Positions 22,942 to 34,753 of a stretch of 64,000 nt of DNA are shown piece after piece. Each line of letters begins with the position of its first letter. The first letter of the stretch is position 1. The position numbers and the translations under genes are program-made. Below the pieces are notes generated by a model. It made no database searches. It was given only the letters and a program-made list of their open reading frames with translations, and was not told the DNA's origin. This DNA comes from Quercus robur (Eukaryota > Streptophyta > Magnoliopsida > Fagales > Fagaceae): assembly GCF_932294415.1 (NCBI RefSeq), contig NC_065536.1:54160354-54224353 (forward strand), read 5' to 3'.

Positions 22942-23595
22942 GATACGACTTGAAATTTTAGTTCTAATATTACATGAGCTACTTAAGGAATTATGAGGAT
23001 CAGCCATGTTACAACTATTTTGTGCGTGGGCTTTATTAAGTTAAGCCCAAGTGTAATGACATTAATGGGCATGGCCTTGAGCCAATTGTATTTGATGCTA
23101 CTGATAGTATGTGTTAAGATCAAATGATGAGGTGAGTAGGGATGTACTTAATACGAAAATCCACGTTAACTATTAAATAAAAAAGGGAAGGCTTGATGTC
23201 CCTAGGATGAGAGGAGTATTAGAAAGAAGATGAAAATTTTAGAATAATTTTATCGAGAAAGAAGAATGAAAAAATGACATAATTTATACAGGTTTTTACA
23301 TTTAAACGAAAATCTAATGAAGTTATTGTGACAAGTTAAAAACCAATAAAAACCACCACCACAAATTATTAATATAGTCACAATTAGGCTCAAACTGCTA
23401 CAAGAAAGTCACACTTATATAACTGTATTTGGCGATTAATTTCCACCACAATATAGTATTTATCGTGACGATTTTTTGGAATTCCCAAAAAAAGAAAGGC
23501 CGTTAAGTGGAAAACATGATTAATTTATTTGAGAAAAGCTTGCTTAGATTAAAGTGAAGCAATTGCTAAAATAAAAAATATTACTTTTTATTTTT
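22942..23595. other. Intergenic, no gene seen
   Basis: AT-rich sequence between the truncated LINE and a SINE. No supported feature. Confidence 0.5.
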
Positions 23596-23741
23596 AAGAG
23601 AGAGTTTCAACCTATGGCGTCCGCTTCTGATATTAACTATTTATCATCAGACCGAGACACCAATCAGTTTTTCGTGTAGACGGGGATTGAATCCCAGATC
23701 TCTCATCAGAGACTTTACCAGTTGAGCTAACTGGAACTCAC
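23596..23741 (-). mobile_element. tRNA-derived SINE, minus strand
   Basis: Read on the minus strand it begins gagttccagttagctcaac, with an A-box match tagctcaactg, then gggattcaatcccc as a near B-box, then a body ending in ccataggttgaaactctct followed by an A/T-rich tail. A second copy of the same family lies at 44858-45001. A target duplication for this copy is not clear. Confidence 0.7.
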
Positions 23742-23772
<31 letters not shown>

Positions 23773-24087
23773 TATTACTTAATTGATGAGATTTTAAGTG
23801 AAGGTGCACATTTATTAGAAATTTTCTATAATTCCTATTGATATTTGTTTGATAAAAAAGGAAAGAATATTTCTTGTCAAAGAAGTAATCAATTTTGCTC
23901 CTAAAATTATCTATAACTCATTAACTCCTATTCATATGTTTAAGTATATGTTTAACTCCAAATTAACTTTTCTCGACTATACATTTTATAATTTTTATCT
24001 ATCATATGAGAAAGGAGGATGTTTAAGAATCAAATTTTAGTATGGAATTAGTGTTAAAAAAAAAAAAAAAAAAAAAAAAAACCAATA

Positions 24088-24670
24088 TACTATATATTTC
24101 ACATGGTCTGCTACAAAATTTGCATCCACTTAATTTATCTCATTCTCAATTTCATTTAAAACTTCATTTTGATCTTTATTTCAATATAAAATTCAGTCAT
24201 TAGTTCATATTTGGTCATTAATGCTTACTTTCAATAAAATGGTATTATAGAATGTCTTATTATTAATGCTTATATCTTATCATTTTGATCTTTATATTTG
24301 TAATGTTATTGTTATGCTTAAGTTTAAACATCTGTTTTTTTCTTTTTCTTTTTTGTAAAGGTTAATAGTTTTCATTCATTATAATTCGGGGTTGATACAT
24401 TTTCCAATCACAAAAATACCTAGTTGTGTGATGAATGAATATAAAATATCTTATCACTTTTGTGATTTATATTGCCGGCATTGTTTGAGGGGTCAATGAA
24501 TCCTCCATTTGGAATTTGAAGAACAAAACATTTAGGATAGCAGTTTTGTTTTGTCCTCATTGATTATTCAATTAATTATTATTATTATTATTATTATTAT
24601 TATTTTTTGGAATTAAAGCTATTGTCAGCCTCGGCTCTAAGATTGTTTCCAACTTTAACAAAATTGCCAA
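24088..24670. repeat. Dispersed repeat copy Z (partner at 12107)
   Basis: It matches 12107-12785 without the long T tract. Upstream sequence near 23980-24050 also resembles 13440-13500. A (TTA)n microsatellite lies at 24577-24604 where copy X has its T-rich tract. Confidence 0.7.
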
Positions 24671-24842
24671 CTTCGTATCCTTTGCAGCTCTATTTTTCCC
24701 TACTCTTTTCCTTGTTCTTTGTTTCTTTCTTCTCCCCTTCTTACATGGCAGCCCTCCCTCTCTCACCAAAACAAAATATCCCTCTCTAAAGAAGAAATTA
24801 AATGGTTAACACTAAAATTTCAGCTTCAAATTGTTGGGGGCA

Positions 24843-27399
24843 AGTAATCAAAACTTCATTTGTTTATTTCTACTTCTTTAACCTCTATCCTGATTTTATA
24901 GGCTGAATTATGATTCTGTTTTAGTGATTTGAAGGTTTGATGATATTATGGTTTATTTAATTTTTAATAACATATTTTAGTATGTTTATTATAGGTATAA
25001 AAATACCCAAATGAAATTAAGGCCTATTGCTATTTGTTGATGATTTTGTAAGAATATGTACCGAAGCTGTCTCTGTGACAGATTTGATGTTTACAACAAG
25101 AAAAATATGTATTTAATCATATTTTGTGAATTAAGATTCTAAGAGTATTTTTTTATGAATTCTAAGACACACATGATTGTTATGGAAGTGGTCTCACAGC
25201 ATTTGGATGAACATAAAAATAATGGTTTAATTTATAAGTTGCAAGAAATTCTGTTAGGACAGAATTGAGTATACTGTCTTGTGTGATTTTTAGTAAATCA
25301 TGGGTTTATTCTTTGACTCCGAAATTTTTATGATTTATACTGGACATACAGGGGAGTAGTTATGTAAAATTTCATGACAATTGAATGTGTTTGGACAGCC
25401 CGTTTGTATTTTACAAATGGAGCATATGCTGCTGAAATGAGCAGTGAACAACATATGCTACACCTGACTTTGTGGATTTAATTCTCAAGTTAGGGTGAAT
25501 GTTTTGAGCTATAGTTTAATATGCTCATCCTTTGGTATGTTAGAATCATATATAAATTTTATGAATTGGTTTCTCTATGATTTAGTACATCATGTTGTCT
25601 GATGAATGTATTTTGTATTTTTGGGAACCTCTTTGAGGTGGGATTAGGACTTCCTTGATTTTAAGAGATAGGCTTTGAGATGAATGTGTAAGTTTATGAT
25701 AAGGAATAATTGATAGTAAGTAATAAGTTTTGATATTTGGTTTAGGTGTTACCAGTTCCCTAGGTTTAAGCTCCATCGACTGTAGGCTCTCAATTCCTCC
25801 GCTTTCAGGTAAGGGATAAGTTATATGGGTATTTGGTAAGTCATGAGATTATTTTAAAGTATATTATGCATTAAAAGGTTTTTTATTAGAGATATGACAT
25901 ATAATCATTATTCTGACAAAGACATGTTCATGAGCTTTCGAAACCTTATGTATATGATTTAAGCATATTGATGTCATTACTAATTTCCATGAACATGACG
26001 TTTAAAGAAAAGAATGGAAATACTATTATTATGAAATGTTATGCAAAATAAGAAATTTCAGTATAATGTAAAGTATGAAATGTTTTCGAGTTATGTCCTC
26101 TGGTGATCTAAACTCTGCCAGTAGGGGTTAATTACTGGCTTTCCATAGAAAACGTTATCTGATTGGCTATTATAAGTGGGACTGGCTCTGCTGTACCCGC
26201 CCCTTGTTGGTTACGGCCAACTTGTGGGGGAAGCCAACCTAGCCCCAAGGTTGGAAGATATGTATTATAATGTGATCCCGAGAATACCTGGCATTGTAGG
26301 GAATGCTGGATGCCTAGTACCGTGGTGGTAGAAGCCTCCCAAATAAGTATAGACTTATCAGATATGGACTAACCAATATGTTATGAATAATTATGTTATG
26401 TTATTAATCATGAGAGAATTATTTTATTTAAATGCATTGTGAAAAGTAAAAGCTCTCATGGCAAGAAGAAGTTTCTGATGAAAAGAAAAGTTGTTCATTA
26501 AAGATAAAGCTTATAATGAAAGTAAAAGTTTATGTTTAAAAGTTATTAGATACCTGTTCTTTATGAAATGTTAAGTTTTATGACTATGAAAGTTATAATA
26601 TTTTTCGGGAAGAGGTTTATAAAGAAAGGTTTTCTTATTGAATCAAGATGTTTCTACTTTAATACAAAGTTGCCGATTATTTGATTTAAGTTAAAATGAT
26701 TATTTTGTAATGAGAATATACATATGGTGACTTTGTAGGAAATGAAAGAAGTTTAATTCGAAAGGTTTTGATAATATTAACCTGATAAGAAAAAGGAGGA
26801 CAATTATTTTCTATGAAGAGCGTATAAGTTATTATTATGAATAATATAAAATACTATGCATGAAAAGATGTTCTCCTATTCGAATATTCATAGAATGAAA
26901 TGATCTGATTTACATGCATCCTTATTGAATTCTCATATATCTTACCTTTACTGAGCTGTGTAGCTCACCCCTTCCACTCTTTCAGTTAGCAGGTTTTATT
27001 TTAGAGCAGAGGGAGCCTTAGTCGAGTTTGGAAGGAGCTGGTTTTAGTTTTATATGTATAGATCCTAAATTAGCAATCTGATGTTTAGCTTTGTAGTATT
27101 GTGTATTTTAGGATCTAATGAAAGTTGTGTACCTTAAAATATTAAGAGATGTATTATGTGAAAGTGTGGAAATTAAATGATTAGTGGATTATGTTATATT
27201 TTGAGTACAGTGTAGATGCTTTGACTATCAAGTGAAAAAAATTATATCAAGAGGTAAAGAAACAAGAATGAAAAGAAAAAGGGAAGCTTTTGTAAAATTT
27301 TTGTAAAAGTTAAGTTGGTTCTTGTTAATATCAGGTTTAAGCTTGATATTAGCATGTCAGTCATGGTCACAAATCCGGGTATCGGGTTTGGGGCGTGAC
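24843..27399 (+). mobile_element. Probable Del/Tekay-type LTR (solo), left end uncertain
   Basis: The right end cggg..tttggggcgtgaca at 27380-27399, the ttactgagctgtgtagctcacc block at 26948-26970, and the gtacccgccccttgttgg..cccaaggttgg block near 26195-26250 are hallmarks I associate with long LTRs of plant Del/Tekay chromoviruses. After the right end comes gggca (27400-27404), and gggca also occurs at 24838-24842, which suggests a target duplication and a left boundary at 24843. However, the sequence there does not begin with TG, so this boundary is tentative. No internal coding region is present. Confidence 0.5.
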
Positions 27400-27404
27400 A
27401 GGGC

Positions 27405-27769
27405 ATATTAGTATACTACACAATAGCATGTGAGTATCTATTTATTACATAGCTAGCATGTGAATACTAAAAACTATACCCAAAAAAAGAAAAAAAACAC
27501 AACGTAATGTAATAAAAGAGAAGGTTGGAAGAATAGCACCTTGTTATCATCCACCATTTTCTTTTTTTTTCTTTTTTTTTTTTTTTCTTTTATCCATGCA
27601 AAAAGATGATAAAAAGAAATTTGTTAGTGCCAAGAATTGTTAGGGACAATGTAAGCTTATAGGATGTTCAAAAACACAAGAGAATGAACCTTGAATAGAA
27701 GTCCACAAACTACACCTTCCTAAGAAAAGCTTGGAAAGAAAAGTTACAACGTTAACTTTATCAGTTTAG

Positions 27770-27817
<48 letters not shown>

Positions 27818-28916
27818 AACACACATTTTTTCTAAAAAAAAGATTTTATTGTGAGGTTTTGAGAAGAAAAAAAAAACATTTTGAAATCATTTTATTTTTG
27901 AAAACACTTCCTAAAAAAAGACTTTGAAAATATTTGTTTTTTTTTTTTTTTTTTGGGTTTCCTAAAAAACAGATTTTGATCTATAATTTTTTTTGAAAAC
28001 AGATTTTTTGTTGTTTCTTAAAAAAAGTTTTTGGAAAACAATTTAAAAAAAAAAAAAACAGATTTTTTTTTTTTTTTTAAGTTTTGAAAACAGATTTCAG
28101 AAAAACAGATTTTTAAAACAGTTTTAGAAAAGCAGATTTTTGAAAACAGTTTTTAGAAAGCAGTTTTGTATTATTTTGAAAACAGCTTTATATTTCTTTA
28201 AAAAACAGTTTTGGGAAAAATAGATTTCAGGAAAAAAAAAATAGATTTTTATTCTTCAAAACAGTTTTTTAGCAAAGCAGATTTTTATTCTTCAAAAAAG
28301 TTTTTGGAAAACAGTTTTTTTTTTTTTTTTAAACACATTTATAAAACACATTTTTTTTATGTAAACAGATTTTATAAAACAGATTTTTTTTTTATGAAAA
28401 AAAATATTTTTTTTTTTTGAAAACAGTTTTTTTTTTTTTTTAAAGGTTCTATACCAAAAAAAAAAAGTTTTTTTTTTGTTTAAAAATTTCGGGTTTCCCC
28501 CTTTTTTTTAAAAAGATTTTTTTATTTGAAAACTTTCTTATTCTTTTTTAAAAAAGGAACACAAAGAAAGGGTTTTTGTTTTGAAAACAAAAGACATTTT
28601 AAAAAGACCCATTTTTTTTTGAAGATAACTTTTTCTTTAGAGAAAGAAATGAAAAAGAGATTTAAAAAAAAAAAGCATTTTCCCGGAGTAAGGTGTAGGG
28701 GAAATGTTTTACCCAAGCGTATTTATTTTATGGCACATTATTAACAAGAAAAGTAAAGGGACAACAACAAAATACAGTGCAGAAAAATAAAGAGCTTAAA
28801 ATTTAAATGACAAGAATGTAAAGACTTGAAATTTAAATGACATTAAAAAAAAGACTTGGAATTTAAAAGACATAAAAGTAAAGAACTTGAAATATTGAAA
28901 GATTGATTAAAAGGTT
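27405..28916. repeat. Low-complexity A/T tract with degenerate gaaaacagattttt units
   Basis: From about 27770 a 50-nt A run is followed by about 900 bp of alternating A and T runs with many irregular repeats of aaaacag plus T run. It is followed near 28740-28900 by imperfect repeats of aagacttgaaatttaaatgacat. All open frames here are Lys/Phe-rich composition artefacts. The LTR element at 28917 inserted at its right edge. Confidence 0.7.
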
Positions 28917-29599
28917 TGTGGGGCTAGAGAATTTGTGATCCCGGCCCACTTTACATTAAGGCCCAAGGCCCACGCCGAGGAGAGGCGTTGCCGAGAACAT
29001 GCAACGGAAGTCCAAATGGCCTAGAGATATAGCCAAGGACGATTCTGTCCTCGGCATCCCAAAGCGCTCCTAGAAGAAAGGGCGAGTACAGTATAGGAGT
29101 GGTTCAAGGAAAAGCTAAACACCTCCGCATTGATGGGGAAAGGACCCCTAAATAGTGTGGCGACAAAGGACAAGGGAAAGGCTGTCATTACTGCAATTAA
29201 GTACTCTACGCCTGACAGAGCAATACTTTTCAGCTTTTATAACCACCCCCAACCACTTTGGGTATGGGCTGATAGGACAAGTATCAGCCCTAGAAAGCTG
29301 AACCTACACGTGGACGTTGGAGGGAGGGTAAATGCTAGTATAAAAGAAGAAAGAAACAATCCAGAAAAAGGGGACAGGGACCAGGGCCAAGAACCAGAGC
29401 CTCTCAGGCAGTGCCGAGGAGAAAGTCTTCTTGGGCAAGCACGGTTCACCCTTGTGCGATTATCATGAACACCATGATAGACTACTGTCTAATAACCAAG
29501 GCCTAGCCTTTTATCCCACTCTCTACAAATTTTATTGTTTGGACCTTCAACATTCGAACCCAATACTCCTTGGGGATCGTTACAAATTGAGTCCTTACA
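28917..29599 (+). repeat. 5' LTR of the non-autonomous element
   Basis: It runs from TGTGGGGCTAGAG to GAGTCCTTACA and contains a TATA-like agtataaaag near 29338-29347. The open frames in it (both strands) recur in all LTR copies and are chance frames. Confidence 0.9.
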
Positions 29600-29600
29600 A

Positions 29601-29619
29601 TTGGCGCCGTCTGTGGGAA
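29601..29619 (+). promoter_or_regulatory. Primer-binding site (first copy)
   Basis: ttggcgccgtctgtgggaa starts 1 nt after the LTR end. tggcgcc complements the tRNA-Asp 3' end. A second copy lies at 30175-30193. Confidence 0.7.
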
Positions 29620-29739
29620 GGCTTGTGCGTTGGTGCAGGCGGTGGTTAGTCATGGAAGGATCAAGCCCCTGTCAACGAGGGCCCCTCGAGAGAAATAACT
29701 TTGGTAGGGGTGTAAGCTATGCGAAAGCCCCTCTATCAA

Positions 29740-30313
29740 TTAAGTACTCTACGCCTGACAATTACTGCAATTAAGTACTCTACGCCTGACAGAGCAATAC
29801 TTTTCAGTTTTTATAACCACCCCCAACCACTTTGGGTATGGGCTGATAGGACAAGTATCAGCCCTAGAAAGCTGAACCTACACGTGGACGTTGGAGGGAG
29901 GGTAAAGGCTAGTATAAAAGAAGAAGGAAACAATCCAGAAAAAGGGGACAGGGACCAGGGCCAAGAACCAGAGCCTCTCAGGCAGTGCCGAGGAGAAAGT
30001 CTTCTTGGGCAAGCACGGTTCACCCTTGTGCGATTATCATGAACACCATGATAGACTACTGTCAAATAACCAAGGCCTAACCTTTTATCCCACTCTCTAC
30101 AAATTTTATTGTTTAGGCCTTCAACATTCGAACCCAATACTCCTTGGGGATCGTTACAAATTGAGTCCTTACAATTGGCGCCGTCTGTGGGAAGGCTTGT
30201 GCGTTGGCGCAGGCGGTGGTTAGTCATGGAAGGATCAAGCCCCTGTCAACGAGGGCCCCTCGAGAGAAATAACTTTGGTAGGAGTGTAAGCTATGCGAAA
30301 GCCCCTCTATCAT
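29740..30313 (+). repeat. 574-bp tandem duplication inside the LTR element
   Basis: Sequence from about 29166 to 29739 (LTR 3' portion, primer-binding site and leader) is repeated at 29740-30313 with a constant offset of 574 bp. The junction near 29740-29760 also repeats attaagtactctacgcctgac. The duplicate LTR part differs from the 5' LTR by only about seven positions, against about 35 between the two true LTRs, so the duplication is younger than the insertion. Confidence 0.9.
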
Positions 30314-31074
30314 TTCTAGCAGTGCGCGGTGGTTACCTTAACGCAGCTCCTACTTGGGGCTACACTTCGGAGTGTCAGTGGCACGGGCAGTTCTAGGGGC
30401 TTCTAACATAAAGTTTATGCCCCACACATATGCTAAGGGGCTAATCCCCGAGGGACCATCAAAAATCTAAGTTTTGAATAGAACCAAGGTCTTTCATGGT
30501 CCTCGAACTCAAACCTATGGGGAAACCAACTACTATAAGAAAATACAAATTTTTGACAGAACTAAGGTCTTGCATGGTCCTCGGGCTCAAACCTATGGGA
30601 AAACTAGTCACTAGAAAATGGCTTAAGTCCTAGACAAAATGGAAATCCCGTGCTGTCCTCGGATCCCTAGCTCTAAGGAAACTAACACAACCGAGTGTTT
30701 AGACCCAGTACAGTCATACCTCGATCCTCGAACCGGATGCCAAAAAAGGTTAAGGCTATGAATGTTGTCAGGAACGTGGCAAAGCACCCTAGTGCTCAGC
30801 GACCCTCTCGGATAGTTCATTTTAGGTTACCCATCCTCGGATGATCACCCCATATGCAATACAAAGCATTCAGCTGTTATCTCGGTTAGTCTTATATGGT
30901 TAACCTACTTCAAGTCAGCATTATTGTGCCCGTCAGTTTTAATAAGTTCAAAGTGATAGCTCTTTATTAACAAGGGTTTCGGCCCTAAGTATTGTTCAAA
31001 AGAAAAGGACACCAGCACATCCATTCACAAAATAATTATTGTAGAAAAGAAAGAACACGCAAAATGGGATAAAA

Positions 31075-31614
31075 TCATCTTTTATTAGACAAAGAAATAG
31101 TACAGCGTACAATAAGGGGCTTAAACAAGCTATACCAGAAGCTAACTACAGAAACAAAAAGAAAAAGATACAGGGGAATGATAAATCCTTCAAATTTTGC
31201 TCTAGCAGCGACTAAGCACGTCAGGATGGCCCCAGTGATGGAAGAGAAGAAGAAGCGGAGGCACCTAGGTGGCACCAGTGATGGAAGAGAGGAAGAAACG
31301 GAGATGCCTAATTCCCGTACCAACTCTGACTGCAATCGAGCAAGTATCATATTAGCAACAATCGAAAGAGAGCGGATGGTACCAACGATGAGAAACCTTA
31401 GTGTTGTTGCACCAAAAATCTGATGCGACCTCCACCTGCTTCGGATATTGGCTGAAGGAAGAAGAGGCTCCTTTCTTGCCTTTATCAAGGGGAAGAAATG
31501 TCTTGAGTCTTTGTCTCCCTTGCCCTGACCAGGCCATTTTGAGTCTCGAAAAAACCCAATGCTTCTAGAGAGGGTGTGGTCCCTTTGCCCCCATTCTGGG
31601 CTTGACCATATCAC
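31075..31614 (-). CDS. Antisense open frame in the LTR element, 179 codons, unknown
   Basis: This frame runs opposite to the element, between the duplicated leader and the 3' LTR. The middle contains FSSITGAILTCLVAARAKFEG and the C-terminal half is hydrophobic (LYLFLFVSVVSFWYSLF), which could form a membrane segment. I do not recognise a family. Antisense frames between pol and the 3' LTR are known in some Tat-lineage plant elements such as Grande, and another occurs in the gypsy element at 56728-64000 here, so the location is suggestive. It might equally be a chance frame or a captured fragment. Confidence 0.35.
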   Translation of the reverse strand: MIWSSPEWGQRDHTLSRSIGFFRDSKWPGQGKGDKDSRHFFPLIKARKEPLLPSANIRSRWRSHQIFGATTLRFLIVGTIRSLSIVANMILARLQSELVRELGISVSSSLPSLVPPRCLRFFFSSITGAILTCLVAARAKFEGFIIPLYLFLFVSVVSFWYSLFKPLIVRCTISLSNKR

Positions 31615-32070
31615 TCCCTAGGGCTTAGTCACACTTGTAGTGGGGACTTTGAGCACAACTAAAGGGTTAGGGACTTGAAAAGTTTAAAGGGCCTGTTCAT
31701 AAAGGAAATGACCTCCCACCGTGCTTCTTATATGGAGGGCAAGCCTGACGGCATTTAATCTGTACAAATCTCCAAGAAAAACTACAAACGAGATAAGCCC
31801 CGCTCAATTCCCAAAGTCGTCTTCAGTCGTTGGATTTGCATCGCCTTGTAAAGAGACCTTATTAAAGACGCGCCTCGTGCACTGAAACGGCAGGAATGCG
31901 GCGTGGATAAAACTAAAAGAATGTCTCATAATCAGGAGCGTGTCCCAAGCAAACGAAGAAGCTCCATCATTGATGAAGGACAAGACTTGGCAAGCTGTGA
32001 CATAAGCCCGACGTCACCAAAACCCTCCTCTCCGTCCGAGGGACCGGACAGCAGGATTTTGAGGGGCTAT

Positions 32071-32753
32071 TGTGGGGCCAGAGAATTTGTGATCCCGACC
32101 CACTTTACATTAAGGCCCAAGGCCCACGTCGAGGAGAGGCGTTGCCGAGAACATGCAACGGAAGTCTAAATGGTCTAGAGATATAGCCGAGGACGATTCT
32201 GTCCTCGGCATCCCAAAGCGCTCCTAGAAGAAAAGGCGAGTACAGTATAGGAGCGGTTCAAAGAAAAGCTAAACACCTCCGCATTGATGGGGAAAGGACC
32301 CCTGAACAGTGTGGCGACAAAGGACAAGGGAAAGGCTATCATTACTGCAATTAAGTACTCTGCGCCTGACAGAGCAATGTTTTTCAGCTTTTACAACCAC
32401 CCCCAACCACTTTGGGTATGGGCTGATAGGACAAGTATCAGCCCTAGAAAGCTGAACCTACACGTGGACATTGGAGGGAGGGTAAAGGCTAGTATAAAAG
32501 GAGAAGGAAGCAATCCAAAAAAAGGGGGCGGGGACCAGGGCCAAGAACCAGAGCCTCCCAGGCCGTGCCGTGGAGAGAGTCTTCTTGGGCAAGCACGGTT
32601 CACCCCTGTGCGATTATCATGAATACCATGACAGACTACTGTCTAATAACCAAGGCCTAGCCTTTTATCCCACTCTCTACAAATTTTATTGTTTAGGCCT
32701 TCAACGTTCGAACCCAATACTCCTTGGGGATTGTTACAAATTGAGTCCTTACA
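32071..32753 (+). repeat. 3' LTR of the non-autonomous element
   Basis: Same length as the 5' LTR with no length differences by hand alignment. Followed directly by the AGGTT duplication and a T run. Confidence 0.9.
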
Positions 32754-32758
32754 AGGTT

Positions 32759-34753
32759 TTTTTTTTTTTTTTTTAATATTTCTCCCTTAAATAGATTTTA
32801 ATCTCTTTCAAGCCTTATGGATCCTTTAACATAAAAAAATGGGAATTCTAAATCATCACCATTCTTATGAGACATACCCATATTGTGCTCTAATGGAGGT
32901 TTAAAAACCATTTAAGAGAGATAGTAGAAAATCTTTTTTTAGGTGTCTAGATAATATATATATATATAAGTGCAATAAAATAAAGGGGCGTCAGGGATGT
33001 GCAAGAAATTAAATGGGATGACAAGAAATTAAAAAACAATAAATAAATCCCTAGATGCCTAGGTGGGATGTGATTTCTTCCCCCTAAGGGTACTTCCCAT
33101 TCATAGCCTAGGAGATGGTCTAATACACATTTAGGATAACCAACACAATAATAATAACTAACAAAAATAATATAAACGTTGAAATAAAGGGTTAGCTATA
33201 AACATAATATGTACAAGACCATAGTAAAGATAAAGCAACTATATACACAAACAAAGTAAAGAAAATATTTTTATATATATGAAAAGATAATTACAATAGT
33301 AAAAGGGATGGGATGAGTTTAGGTATTAAGAAACTAACCCATCCCAAAAAACCCTACCCACAAAGATTACAAAAAGAAAAGGATAAGGCTTTTTGGTGTT
33401 GGGTTTATGAGAGAGAGAGATAGAGAGAGAATTTTTATATATTTTTTCTAAGGCTATTTTTCTAAAATTTCTTCACTTTTTCTAATTTTTCTCTCTACTT
33501 CACTTTTTCACTATTTTTCTTCATTAAAAAACTTCTTCTTTTTTCTTTTTTTTTTTTCCAAAAATGGGGGTATTTATAGGGGAAGGTGGAAAATGGGGGG
33601 CTAGCATTAGTGTATCAGGATACACTAGTGCTAGCAGCCCCTTCAAAGAGGCAGCTAGCATTGGTGTATCTTGAAAGCCTCCTCTTTTTGCCAAGTCATC
33701 AGCCCTTTTTGTTCTTTTCCTGATTTTTGGTCCAATCTTCATGCAGCTGTTTGGAGGCCTTTCTGAGTTTTGTTTTCATCAAATTTTATATACACGGAAA
33801 GCTCTTGATGTCTAGTTTCCAATGGTCCTGGCCTTGTTTGATTTGGAGCTACAGTCGTTGAGATATCACACTTGGAATGAAAGTGACGTAAAGTTGAAAA
33901 ATTCTTGACATTTTTTTCTTAAAAAATTCATATCCTCTAATCCGAAGTAGATATTGTCAAGCTCTTTTGGTGAAAATTAGCTAAGGCCTTTTTCTTCAAG
34001 GTGGTCCATCCCGATTGTTCCAATTCTTACCCAATCAGTTCAGTTTATTGCACAAAATCAGGTAAAAAACTGCAAGTTTTCTTGAAAAATACAATGAAGA
34101 TTTTATTAGGGTTTCAGCATTTTTGTGATATCTCATCTGTTTTAACTCCAATTTTGACCCGTAAACTATCTTTTCGAAGGGAAAATTATGCCCTACATGA
34201 CGGCCAAAAATTTACACAATACAACAATTGGATCAAAAAGTCAACTTTTTGACCATACTCGATTAGGGTTTTGGTCTTAATTGCTGCAAAATGATTTTTT
34301 CTAATGTTTTGTATTTTAGATTCTCCATTCAAACATGTTGTGCTTATTTTTACCCTTTTTTTCTTTGAAATTCATGATTTTGCACATTTTTAAAATTTTT
34401 TGATTTTTTTGGTATTTGTTTTGACACTTGAATCGGGGCTAGACAACATACAATATCAATAGGTGTTATCATTTTATAGTTGATAGTTATTATACCAATA
34501 CAATTTATTCCTTTTATTATTATAATAATTATTTATTTCGTTATTTTTTATTAGATAAAATATATATTTTATAAGTTTATGATAAAACTATGGAACGCAC
34601 GAGCCTTTCACTAGTTAAGCTTTAAAGTTTATAGGGGTTGTAATTTGAATATAAAATTTTTCCACCAAACAGTACATGACGTTTTGGGCAATGAAGTGGG
34701 TGTGGGTTCTTGGATTTGTCATAGTGTGGTAGTCTTTTTTTGTTTTTTGTTTG
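32759..34753. other. Intergenic, no gene; contains a 17-bp-arm palindrome
   Basis: A (GA)n patch occurs near 33412-33430. At 33600-33635 is a near-perfect hairpin (gctagcattagtgtatc, a 2-nt loop, then its complement with one mismatch), and the same arm recurs at 33654-33670. The region 33740-34260 looks like old repeat sequence but has no domain I can name. Confidence 0.5.
33600..33635. repeat. Near-perfect palindrome
   Basis: Arms gctagcattagtgtatc and gatacactagtgctagc pair with a single mismatch around a 2-nt loop (ag). A third arm copy, with one base changed, lies at 33654-33670. Confidence 0.8.

Larger units (their letters stand above)
28917..32753 (+). mobile_element. Complete non-autonomous LTR retrotransposon, 3837 bp, TSD AGGTT
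   Basis: Two 683-bp LTRs (28917-29599 and 32071-32753) start TGTGGGGC and end CTTACA. Perfect AGGTT duplications flank the unit (28912-28916 and 32754-32758). A primer-binding site ttggcgccgtctgtgggaa follows the 5' LTR at 29601; its first bases match the 3' end complement of tRNA-Asp used by many Ty3/gypsy elements. A purine-rich ttttgaggggctat precedes the 3' LTR at 32057-32070. The 2.5-kb interior encodes no gag or pol, so it depends on another element (LARD-like). About 35 of 683 LTR positions differ by hand count, mostly transitions. A 574-bp tandem duplication repeats the end of the 5' LTR and the primer site. Confidence 0.92.

Noticed and set aside
23700..23741. tRNA gene (gttgagctaactgg)
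   Set aside because: It has A-box-like and weak B-box-like sequence, but no cloverleaf; a second copy with target duplication shows it is a SINE.
28211..28744. Several open frames of 60-72 codons in the A/T tract
   Set aside because: Lys/Phe low complexity with no domain; same explanation on both strands.
29130..30396. Repeated open frames of 70-138 codons in and after the 5' LTR
   Set aside because: They recur in every LTR copy, on both strands, overlap the promoter and primer site, and match no protein family.
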